This document shows positions 1 through 6,091 of a stretch of 8,935 nucleotides of DNA, in pieces. Numbering within the stretch: the stretch's first letter is position 1; each line of letters begins with the position of its first letter. The stretch lies in assembly GCA_016781225.1 (NCBI GenBank), contig JADDQT010000072.1, forward strand, positions 1 to 8,935. The letters run 5' to 3'. A program made the position numbers and the translations under genes. Source of the stretch: Actinomycetota bacterium. GTDB taxonomy: Bacteria; Actinomycetota; Acidimicrobiia; Acidimicrobiales; GCA-2861595. The notes under the pieces were generated by a model. It was not told where the DNA came from. It ran no database searches and saw nothing but the letters and a program-made list of their open reading frames with translations.

Positions 1-234
1 CGTGAGGAGGAGTGCCCCCACCAGCCTTCGCCTCATGACCCACTGTCCCATAGCAGGTGTGACAGGGGGGTTCGGGCGGAACCGAGGCAACCGACGGCGA
101 GCTTCCGCTGCAGCGTCCGGGCTTGCGAAGCGCTCCCGGCTGGTACGCAGGGCGGCCTCCGCCTATCGCCGCCAGACCAACACGCCGATGTCGCTTCGAT
201 CGTGGGTGGCGTGGCGAAAGGTCCATCGGATGAC
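1..234. other. No gene recognised upstream of the CPBP gene
   Basis: Two plus-strand frames stay open here. One runs from base 1 to a stop at 250-252 and would be an 83-codon C-terminal fragment. The other is an upstream extension of the downstream protease frame, rich in arginine. Neither shows a recognisable motif, and the first has a clearly lower G/C share at third codon positions than the confident genes of the window. I therefore assign no gene. A truncated 3' end of a gene starting outside the window remains possible. Confidence 0.4.
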
Positions 235-257
235 GATGTCTCGTCTGTCTAGACATC
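235..257 (+). promoter_or_regulatory. Inverted repeat and palindrome abutting the CPBP start codon
   Basis: GATGTCT (235-241) and AGACATC (251-257) form a perfect 7-base inverted repeat with a 9-base spacer. Nested in it is the perfect 10-base palindrome TGTCTAGACA (246-255). The right arm ends directly before the ATG at 258, a typical place for a repressor to block transcription or initiation. The binding protein is unknown; the symmetry would suit a dimeric regulator such as a TetR or PadR family member, which is inference only. Confidence 0.4.
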
Positions 258-970
258 ATGGCGGCCATGGGATGGTTCGTCCGATCAGGGCTCCGTTCCC
301 GTGCCGCCGGCACAGTCGGCTGCGTCGTAGCCCTCTTGGCCGCACGCAACCTGGCCGAAGTCGTGCTGCCAGACGCTGCCTATGTCCCGACGAACGTGGC
401 CGTCGCAACCATGCTGCTGGCACTCGCTCAACGAAGCGGATGTTCCTGGGACGACCTGGGGCTCGACCGGCGCCATGTCCGTCGGGGCCTCAGCGTCGGC
501 AGCGCGGTTGCCTCGGTGGCGATCACCGGCATGCTGGTCGGCGCCGCCTTGGCGACGACGCGAGGTTCTTTGACGACGAACGAGTCCCAGTAGACGCCGG
601 TGGCTGGGAGCGGCTCTACCAGACCGCCATCCGCATTCCGTTCGGCACCGTCGCCTTCGAGGAGCTCGCCTTTCGGGGCGTGCTGCTCGCCCTCTTGTGC
701 CGGCGGCTCTCGCTGACAGCCGCCGTGGTCGTCGACAGCGCCCTGTTCGGCCTCTGGCACATCGTGCCCACGCTCGCCACGGCCAGCGCCAATGGGATCG
801 TCGGGCTAGGCCGAGTGGGACTTGTGCTCGGCTCGGTGCTGGTCATGACCGCCGGGGGCGTCGTGTTCTGCGCGCTGCGCGTGCGAGGTCGCCACGTGCT
901 CGCACCGGCAATGCTGCACCTCGGCTTCAATGACGTCGGCTACATCCTGGGGTGGTGGGACCGAAGTTGA
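258..970 (+). pseudogene. CPBP-family intramembrane metalloprotease, broken by one -1 frameshift
   Basis: The N-terminal part reads from ATG 258 in one frame to a premature stop at 591-593. The C-terminal half continues in another frame to TGA 968-970. Inserting one C between 563 and 564 joins them into a protein of about 237 residues, usual for the family. The three CPBP/Abi (CAAX-protease-like) active-site motifs are all present after the shift: EExxxR as EELAFR (659-676), FxxxH as FGLWH (746-760) and HxxxN as HLGFN (917-931). In this family the Glu and His residues are the catalytic and metal-binding ones in the membrane. Several hydrophobic segments flank the motifs. The substrate is unknown; relatives process prenylated proteins or act in bacteriocin immunity. 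No clear Shine-Dalgarno precedes ATG 258; ATG 267 is an alternative. The preserved motifs mean either very recent inactivation or a sequencing indel. Confidence 0.8.
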
Positions 971-980
971 TCCGCGGGCG

Positions 981-1121
981 ATGCAGGCGACATGGAGCAG
1001 TGCCTTGTACGAGGGCCTGGGCTGGTCGAGGGAGTCACCCGATGGCGACGTCGTGTTCTTCCAAGTCGCTCACAACCGGGTTGGATGCTCGAGGGCGATG
1101 GCTCCGTTCGCCCTGCACTGA
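981..1121 (+). pseudogene. Remnant of a VOC/glyoxalase-superfamily gene
   Basis: This 46-codon frame contains ALYEGLGWSRESPDGDVVFFQ, which resembles the piece of VOC-superfamily proteins covering helix 1 and the following beta strands (typically AFYE.LGW....GDVVFFQ). The start of a normal domain, including its first metal or substrate ligand strand, is absent, and after FFQV the sequence loses all similarity before TGA at 1119-1121. VOC domains are about 115-130 residues, so only about a fifth to a third remains. It lies between the protease and the Ddn gene and probably marks a deletion. The match rests on memory of family motifs and is short, hence the moderate confidence. Confidence 0.4.
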
Positions 1122-1188
1122 CCGACAGGGAGACGGGGTACCCCGGAACGCCGGGAGGGCTCAACAGGTCGTCGTTACGCTCCCTCGT

Positions 1189-1620
1189 GTGAGGCTAAAG
1201 GACCAGCTCTTCAAACGCGGGACAGGCATCCACCGGGCGATCCTTCGGGTGACGAAGGGCCGGCTGCTCGGCCAACTGGGGGGCATGCCCGTAGTCATCC
1301 TCGAGACTACTGGGCGCAGGACCGGAAAGAAGCGCTCGGCGGTCCTGACGTCGCCCGTCGTCGACGAAGGCAGGATCGTTCTTGTCGCCTCCTACGGTGG
1401 CGATGACCGGCACCCAAAGTGGTTCCTCAACCTGCGGGACGATCCTGATGTCAGGGTCACGATTGCCGGCCACCCGCGCCCAATGCGCGCTCGTGTCGGG
1501 AGTGAGGCAGAACGGGCCGAGTTGTGGCCTCAGGTCGTCGAGGCGTACGGAGGCTACGCGGCGTATCAGCAGAGAAGCGTTCGCAACATACCCCTGGTCA
1601 TACTCGAGCCCACCAGCTGA
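1189..1620 (+). CDS. F420-dependent nitroreductase/oxidoreductase, Ddn family (DUF385)
   Basis: The protein has 143 residues if started at GTG 1189, the usual 140-150 of the deazaflavin-dependent Ddn family (PF04075). Family motifs are visible: LETTGRRTGKKR (about residues 37-48), YGGDDRHPKWFLNLRDDPDV in the middle, matching the common GG...HPxWxxNLRxxPxV, and near the end AAYQQRSVRNIPLVILEP, matching the YQxxTxRxIPVxxLxP tail. These enzymes form a split beta-barrel that binds coenzyme F420 and reduces quinones, nitro compounds or other electrophiles in the cytoplasm; the substrate here cannot be told. The frame is open far upstream to ATG 952, but that part has no family similarity and overlaps the VOC remnant in another frame, so I chose GTG 1189. 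No strong ribosome binding site is visible. The gene appears intact, unlike its neighbours, and presence of F420 enzymes suits an actinobacterium. Confidence 0.85.
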   Translation: MRLKDQLFKRGTGIHRAILRVTKGRLLGQLGGMPVVILETTGRRTGKKRSAVLTSPVVDEGRIVLVASYGGDDRHPKWFLNLRDDPDVRVTIAGHPRPMRARVGSEAERAELWPQVVEAYGGYAAYQQRSVRNIPLVILEPTS

Positions 1621-1786
1621 TCTCACTCCGCGGACGTCTAGTGCTGAGTCCCGGACTGGGGCATGCGCCAGAAGAACGTCCCAGAACGTCGCCGCTCGGC
1701 TCCCCCAGACCGCCGGGTAGACGACGCCACCGTTAGACGAGGACTCGCGCATCATCGCTCGCGTCCCAGTGAGTCCGCTGCTTCCG

Positions 1787-2002
1787 CTACGTCGGCTGGG
1801 CGTCCAAGGGAGTCGGCTGGGCGTCCAAGGGAACCGTGGTGGCATACGTCCACACGGCGCCCGTGGCTTCCACGTCGTTGCTGAGGCTGCGCCCCGCCGC
1901 GAGGGCACGCTCGGCCTTCTTGCGCGCCGAGCTCTCGTCGAAGGCGAGAACCCTCAGCTTTGCTTGGACCTCGACCTCGAAGGGCCGCTTCTGCTTGGGC
2001 AT
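1787..2002 (-). CDS. Small hypothetical protein of 71 residues with a duplicated tail
   Basis: I do not recognise a family. The protein starts MPKQKRPFEVEVQAKLRVLA and continues with a charged helical stretch (DESSARKKAERALAAG, about residues 22-37), then a probable strand GAVWTYATT and a tail in which PLDAQPT occurs twice. Third codon positions are almost all G or C, much more than in the overlapping frames, which supports real coding. ATG 2002 has an AGGG about 9 bases upstream on its strand; an upstream in-frame ATG at 2059 is possible but would add a segment with poorer coding bias. It is convergent with the Ddn gene. The alternation of strand, helix and strand suggests a small alpha/beta domain; function unknown. 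Confidence 0.6.
   Translation of the reverse strand: MPKQKRPFEVEVQAKLRVLAFDESSARKKAERALAAGRSLSNDVEATGAVWTYATTVPLDAQPTPLDAQPT
1791..1832. repeat. Perfect 21-base tandem duplication
   Basis: The unit occupies 1791-1811 and is repeated without change at 1812-1832. Because 21 is a multiple of three, on the minus strand it adds one in-frame copy of PLDAQPT to the end of the small gene at 1787-2002. Perfect identity suggests a recent slippage duplication. Confidence 0.85.
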
Positions 2003-2279
2003 GTCGTGCAACCCTACGGCCAGCCAATCCGGCTTCCCAGTCGAGTGAGGTCGTCGCACTAACGCCCACTGCGACGATGACCGCCTTGTCGTGTCGTTCG
2101 GTGCGGCGGTTCTGTGCTAATCCGCTCGAAGCGGCACAGGCGCGGATCGAAATCCTCTTTGCTGTCAACCCCTTCTTGAGCAGCCGTCCAGGCGCGCGCG
2201 GTTCAGCCGTCGCGCTGAGGGCCGCGGCTGTCGTCACGTCCAGGTTGGGTTCGGGAGTGGCTGATCCGAAGAGCCGGCC
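2003..2279. other. Intergenic stretch between the small gene and IS110 element A
   Basis: I see no convincing gene. Open frames on both strands carry no recognisable motif. A short hairpin (GGAT, loop CGAA, ATCC, near 2143-2154) superficially resembles a tRNA T-arm, but no cloverleaf can be built around it. The promoter of the minus-strand gene starting at 2002 should lie here. Confidence 0.4.
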
Positions 2280-2300
2280 ATCAGGGTGTCGAGCCGGCCA
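2271..2300. repeat. Direct repeat GAGCCGGCCA at the presumed right end of IS110 A
   Basis: GAGCCGGCCA occurs at 2271-2280 and again at 2291-2300, separated by exactly ten bases that contain the CCTGAT motif (as ATCAGG, 2280-2285). The position, just past the 3' end of the transposase, suggests it belongs to or borders the right end of the element. Confidence 0.6.
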
Positions 2301-2342
2301 CGCTGGATTGAACAGCCGTCCCTGCTTGCCCTCCCGGGCCCG

Positions 2343-3371
2343 CTACCTCCCTCGGTCGGCGTCGAGCAGGAGCTGGTGATACACGGCGTCGCTGATGCGG
2401 CGCTTGAGGGCCCGAAGTGCTTCTTTCTTGGTCTTTCCCTCGGCCACCTTGCGCTCGAAGAAGGCCCGCCCCTCGGAGTGCGAGAAGCGGATCTGGGTGA
2501 CCGCGGCGATGTGGATGGCATGGTTGAGCTGGCGGTTGCCCCGCCTCGAGAGGCGGTGAACCACCCGTCCACCAGGAGGACACCTCGATGGGGGCCGTGC
2601 CGTTGTAGGCCGCATAGTGGTGGCGGGTGGGGAATCGGCGTATGTCGCCCGTGTAGCCGATGAGGATGGCGGCCACGACGGGGCCCACCCCGAAGAGCTC
2701 AGTGAGGGAGGTCTTGGCCGCGGCCACCGCGTCGGCGATGCGACGCTTCGATTCCCTCATCTGGGCGTCGAGGCGACGCAGGTCGTCGAGGTGCTCGAGG
2801 GCCAGGGTGTGGTGGGCGGCCTCGATGGGCGAGGTGGGCCGGACGCCGTCGAGCAGGCGCTCGGCGCTAGAGGCGTTGATTTCATTGGGGATACCGCCAG
2901 CTACGAATTCACTCAGCAGGGCGTGCAGGCGACAGGCGATACGGTTGCGGGCTCGGCCCAGGTCGCTGTTGCGCTTGGCCAGGAGGCGCAGCACGCCGAC
3001 GTCGTCGCTTCGTCGCACTGAAGCCAGCGAGGAAGCACGCAGGGCGGCCACCGCACCGATCGGGCGTCGTTGGGATCGTTCTTGTTGGACCGCCCGCTGC
3101 CCAGCACCCGGACTCGGGCAGCCAGGGTGGCAGGGACGTCGAGGACCTCCTCTCCGGCGTCGAGAAGCTGTTGGGACAACAGGTAGCCCAGTGCCCACGC
3201 CGACTCCACCGCCCAGATGCGGTTGTCGGATGGAGCGGCCCACTCCAAGAGCTGCTCGAGCTGGTGGCGCGTGGCTCGCACCTTCAGGTTGGCGAGCTCG
3301 GACTCGGCCTCGTCGATGGCCACCGCGGTATGCGAACCCTTGTGGGCATCGACGCTGATCATCACCTTCAT
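2343..3371 (-). pseudogene. IS110-family transposase (DEDD recombinase), two frameshifts, copy A
   Basis: ATG 3371 is preceded by AAGGAGGA four bases away. The N-terminal RuvC-like domain (DEDD_Tnp_IS110) has VDAHKGSHT with the first Asp at residue 8, then WAVES with the Glu, then DPNDARS with the two last acidic residues. One base is missing near 3053/3054; the next frame carries the helical middle and the C-terminal Transposase_20 domain (LFGVGPVVAAILIGYTGDIRRF, NGTAPIEVSS). A second lesion, one extra base near 2574, lies directly after the SS pair that includes the probable catalytic Ser; a third frame then gives RRGNRQLNHAIHIAAVTQIR to the stop at 2343-2345. Corrected length is about 343 residues, normal for IS110. 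All key residues survive, so only the two indels separate it from a full enzyme. It is clearly related to copy B but well diverged. Confidence 0.88.
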
Positions 3372-3600
3372 CGTGTCCTCCTTGATCGCGTTGGTTGGGA
3401 CCGTGGTGGGCACTCCTGATTTCGGGGATGGTCTGCTCGGACCTCTTTTGAGCCACACCTCGGCGAGATCCCGGTGGGCCAGCGACTCGTTCGAAAGCCA
3501 GTCGGCGAAGCCGACGGCAGGCAGTTCGAGAGCCGACCCACCCGGGACCTCAGACGCTACGGATCACCCGCAACCTCCCTGGTGGACACTCAATCAGGCA
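3372..3600 (-). ncRNA. Candidate bridge RNA region in the left end of IS110 A
   Basis: In the IS110 group the non-coding left end upstream of the transposase is known to encode a structured bridge RNA whose two loops pair with target and donor DNA. This leader has the right place and size. Blocks shared with copy B in the same order are 3548-3574 (with CGTAGCGTC), 3516-3532, 3483-3500 (GAACGA), 3437-3452 (GTGGCTC..AAGAGG) and 3408-3432 (ATCCCC, ATCAGG, GTGCCC). A perfect hairpin GTCGGC-TTC-GCCGAC lies at 3501-3515 between two conserved blocks. Transcript ends cannot be seen from sequence. Confidence 0.4.
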
Positions 3601-3748
3601 GATCTGGCGCGGCAGTTCGGACGCGCGGGGATTGACCGCCGTTCATTAGCTTCGCGTTCTCGTGGGCCGTTTCCTTGAACGCCTGGTAGACGCCCTTTCT
3701 CTCCGGCTTTGGCATCCGCTCAACATGTACTTCCGCGGTCACCTTCAT
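3590..3748 (-). pseudogene. Possible small gene cut by the left end of IS110 A
   Basis: The frame starts at ATG 3748 with MKVTAEVHVERMPKPERKG and continues YQAFKETAHENAKLMNGGQS. It runs into the presumed left end of copy A, which supplies the last codons and the TGA at 3590-3592. Third-position G/C is fairly high over the first 37 codons and drops towards the end, as expected if the tail is foreign. No Shine-Dalgarno is evident, and a plus-strand frame overlaps it, so it could be chance. No family recognised. Confidence 0.33.
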
Positions 3749-4043
3749 TTCTGCATGGGGTCGGGAAGAGTCGCTGGTGTAAGCGTCAGGACGGTCGAGT
3801 GGGATGGAAGGATCCTCGCAAGGGGACGAAGGCCTTTCCCGGAGGAGTGGTGGCAGGCAGAACTCCGCCGCGTGGGGGACGCTTCGGATGATGATTTCTA
3901 GAGGCCGGATCGGCGGATCTACGCCGGTCCCAGTGACTGGTTGAAGGCGACTGGCCGCCTTCCCGCCGCAAGCACGAGGCGCACCGCGGAGGGGCTTTGG
4001 GCGGCTGGGCCCCTGACACGATGAAGGACGGGAGCGCCGGCGT
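3749..4043. other. No gene recognised
   Basis: Frames on both strands are open for parts of this stretch, including a plus-strand frame ending at 3901 and an arginine/proline-rich minus-strand frame, but none shows a recognisable motif or a good start signal. It may hold decayed coding sequence. Confidence 0.35.
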
Positions 4044-4253
4044 CTAGGGGTAGGCAAACGAGTAGACGAGGTTGAGAATGAGATACCCGACCACGACCCC
4101 GACTACGACGCCGGTGGCCATAATCTTTACGACCTTCGGAGTTCCGCTCCGCCACAAGGGGAACAAGCCCAGCGTCAGGAGAGCAAGGAGGATGACATCG
4201 ATGTCCAGGGCGACTCGGATCGCACGGCCAACGCGGCGGAGACGTCCTACCAC
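4044..4253 (-). CDS. Small membrane protein with two hydrophobic segments
   Basis: The 69-residue product begins with a basic stretch (RLRRVGRAIR), then a hydrophobic segment VILLALLTLGLFPLW (about residues 20-34), a short charged loop RSGTPKVVK, and a second segment from about 45 to 66 (IMATGVVVGVVVGYLILN). This fits a two-pass inner-membrane protein with both ends probably cytoplasmic. The start is a GTG at 4253 with no evident ribosome binding site, and no better in-frame start follows. Third codon positions are G/C rich. It follows the PH-domain gene on the same strand after about 260 bases. Family unknown. Confidence 0.5.
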   Translation of the reverse strand: MVGRLRRVGRAIRVALDIDVILLALLTLGLFPLWRSGTPKVVKIMATGVVVGVVVGYLILNLVYSFAYP

Positions 4254-4511
4254 GGTCTACACACAAATCACTGACCAGCGGCGTGCAAGGACCGTCCAGC
4301 AGAACAATGCCTGGTGACGCCTTGCACTCATAGAACCGCCTTCTGGGCGTCGTAAAGGCCTGCTCACCCACGTCGAAGCTCGTGATCGACACGCTGAGGA
4401 GTTCCGTGCACACCCGCTCTCGCTAGGGGACCCGGTTCGCGGTGCCGTCCGCACGGGAGCCAACTCCTACCTGCGTGACTTCGGTGGAAGCTGGAGTGAG
4501 CGATGGACGCA
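4254..4511. other. No gene recognised between two minus-strand genes
   Basis: Minus-strand frames are open here, one starting at 4413, but they lack motifs and run out of frame into the downstream small membrane protein gene. I see no terminator hairpin with a U tract. Confidence 0.35.
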
Positions 4512-4972
4512 TCAGCCGACGTCTCGGTGCTCGTGGCGTCGGAGCTGTTCGTCAAGGAGTTCCCGTTGTTGACGGAGCCACGCCCCCGACACCCGCCGCG
4601 GCAAGCCGTCTTCCGTGGCATACAGGGGGAGGTCCCCGCCTCCCTCAAGAGAGCGATCAGGCCTTGGGTGCCCGGCCTCAGGGGACCGCTCCGGAAACCT
4701 TCGACGTCCTGCCAAGGAATCCGATAGGTGCGCAGTGGGTTTCGGACGATCAGGCCCTGTTCGACTGCACGCACGGAGACCATGGATTGCCGAAGGCCAA
4801 ACGCCACCATTACACCGCCAAGAACCAAGCCAACCATGAAGCTGGACCCGTCCCCGCCCTCAACTAGCCCGACGATGGGCATGACTACGCCGAGGATCAC
4901 GAACAGCCCCGCGACGACCTGACCTGGCCACCGACGCCGGATAACGACACATGGTTCGTCTGCAGCCGTCAC
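4512..4972 (-). pseudogene. Bacterial PH-domain membrane protein, broken by one frameshift
   Basis: From GTG 4972 the protein has a short N-terminal part (PCVVIRRRWP), two hydrophobic segments (about 18-36, VVAGLFVILGVVMPIVGL, and 46-60, MVGLVLGGVMVAFGL), then VRAVEQGLIVRNPLRTYRIPWQDVEGF. This is the layout and signature of actinobacterial bPH proteins (PF10756, relatives of low-molecular-weight antigen CFP-6). One G is missing near 4640: before it the frame reads LIALLRE, and in the other frame it resumes as GGDLPLYATEDGLPRRVSGA and ends LLDEQLRRHEHRDVG at 4512. The corrected length of about 153 residues is normal. The left end of IS110 B lies only about 10 bases upstream of the start, so the native promoter and ribosome site have probably been separated from the gene. 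Confidence 0.7.
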
Positions 4973-4981
4973 CCGCTCAGA

Positions 4982-5208
4982 GTGCCCTGATGGAGGATCT
5001 CGTGCATGGCGTTGCGAGTCATTCGTAGCGTCGGAGGGCCTGACGGGGTGTGTCTCACGAATGCCCTGCCACCGATAGGTTGGCTTCCGAACGAAGCGAC
5101 CACCTCGTCGGGTCCTGCCACGGCGTGGCTCGTAAGAGGAACGGCAACGATCCCCACATCAGGTGTGCCCGCCGGGGCGATCCCATCCAACCCAAGCGAG
5201 GAGACACC
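4982..5208 (+). ncRNA. Candidate bridge RNA region in the left end of IS110 B
   Basis: This non-coding leader matches that of copy A in five ordered blocks: 5011-5037 (GTTGCG.GT.AT.CGTAGCGTC), 5054-5070, 5081-5098 (TGGCTTCCGAACGA), 5125-5139 (GTGGCTCGTAAGAGG) and 5147-5170. The first block lies 198 bases before the ATG here and 203 in copy A. An imperfect hairpin with a GCC/GGC base (5068-5084) stands where copy A has a perfect hairpin with other bases. Position and structure suit an IS110 bridge RNA; this is inference from family knowledge. Confidence 0.4.
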
Positions 5209-6091
5209 ATGTTCATCATCGGCATCGACCCCCACAAGGGGTCCCACACCGCCGCCGCGGTCGACCACCACGAAGCGGTGGTGGCTTGCGTTCGCGTTGA
5301 CGCCAACCGCCACCAGCGGAGCCGCCTGCTCGAGTGGGCAGCGGGGTTCGAGCCGCGCACATGGGCAGTCGAGGGAGCGACCGGGGATGGGGGCCATGCT
5401 GGCTCAGCAGCTGGTGGCTGCGGGCGAACGCGTCGTCGACGTTCCTCCCAAGCTGTCGTCACGAATCCGGCTGTTGGATCGGGGCCGGATTGACAAGACC
5501 GATCCCAACGACGCCCGCTCGGCGGCCATCGTGGCCTGGCGCACTCCAGGTCTCAATGTGGTCAACGGCGAGGACGAACAACGAGTCGCGGCCCGACTGC
5601 TGGCCGATCGCTACCACCAGCTGACCGCCCAGCGCACTCGCAGCATCTGTCGGCTCCACGCCGTGTTGTGTCTGCTCATCGAGGGCGGCACCAGCCGGGC
5701 ACTCAGCGCCGAACGGGCGGAGAAACTCCTGGCCAGCGTGGCTGCAAGCGACCCCATCACCCGTGAGCGTGTGGCTACCGCCCGCCAGTTCCTCACCGAG
5801 ATCCGAACCCACGACACCGCCCGGGCCGAGACCCGCAAGCGCAGCGCGGAGGTGATCGAGTCCTCAGCCACGACGCTCACCGACATCCACGGCATCGGTC
5901 CCGTAATCGCCGCCATCATCCTCGGCCACACCGGCGACGTGCGCCGGTTCTCGAGCTCTGGGCACTTCGCTCGTCACAACGGCACCGCTCCCATCGAGGC
6001 GTCCTCTGGACCCAAGGCCCGCCATCGACTCAACCCTCGAGGCAACCGCCAGCTGAACCACGCCTTGCACATGGCGGCGGTCACCCAGGTC
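5209..6091 (+). pseudogene. IS110-family transposase, copy B: one frameshift and loss of the C-terminus
   Basis: ATG 5209 follows GAGGAGA with four bases between. The RuvC-like domain begins MFIIGIDPHKGSHTAA (first Asp at residue 7) and reaches WAVEGATG, the conserved Glu. One extra G in the run 5383-5386 shifts the frame; the continuation, which also has its own ATG at 5387, reads LAQQLVAAGERVVDVP, then DPNDARS (last two acidic residues), the helical region and Transposase_20 (DIHGIGPVIAAIILGHTGDV, NGTAPIEASSG with the probable catalytic Ser, PRGNRQLNHALHMAAVTQ). There the similarity stops and the frame enters the integrase without a stop. The lost end corresponds to copy A residues from RFSHSEG to DADRGR. 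Coding divergence from copy A shows that the two are not a recent duplication. Confidence 0.85.

Larger units (their letters stand above)
2280..3600 (-). mobile_element. IS110-family insertion sequence, copy A (inactive)
   Basis: The element carries one transposase reading frame on the minus strand and a long non-coding leader before it, the layout of the IS110 group rather than IS1111. The left end is placed near 3600 because similarity to copy B begins there (TGCCTGATTGAG against TGCCCTGATGGAG). The right end is placed near 2280 because CCTGAT recurs there, 58 bases after the transposase stop, and CCCTGATGG at this point is identical to the left end of copy B. That gives about 1.3 kb, normal for the family. 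IS110 elements lack typical inverted repeats and target duplications, so the ends are inferred and may be off by several bases. Confidence 0.65.
4982..6091 (+). mobile_element. IS110-family insertion sequence, copy B (3' truncated)
   Basis: The left end is placed near 4982, where similarity to copy A starts (TGCCCTGATGGAG). The leader and most of the transposase follow on the plus strand. The transposase is cut after HMAAVTQV at about 6091, and integrase sequence continues at once, so the last 40 or so transposase residues and the right end are missing. No CCTGAT motif is found near the break, which suggests deletion or recombination rather than a normal end. Copy B points away from copy A; the left ends of both face the 1.4 kb segment between them. 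Confidence 0.7.

Noticed and set aside
1..252. Plus-strand frame open from the window edge to a stop at 250-252, five bases before the CPBP ATG
   Set aside because: No recognisable motif and third-position G/C well below that of the confident genes, so an open frame by chance in G/C-rich DNA is as likely.
952..1188. Upstream extension of the Ddn-family protein to ATG 952
   Set aside because: The added 79 residues have no family similarity, overlap the end of the protease and the VOC remnant, and would make the protein far longer than the family norm.
1195..1908. Long minus-strand frame opposite the Ddn gene
   Set aside because: It is antisense to a clearly recognised gene, rich in Arg and Pro, and has no motif of its own.
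2130..2160. T-arm-like GGATCGAAATCC suggesting a tRNA gene
   Set aside because: The loop has only four bases between paired stems and no acceptor, D or anticodon arm can be built around it.
2281..3456. A single 391-residue minus-strand protein over the copy A transposase
   Set aside because: Only the middle of this frame matches IS110; the N-terminal and C-terminal transposase parts lie in two other frames, so the single frame is not the real product.
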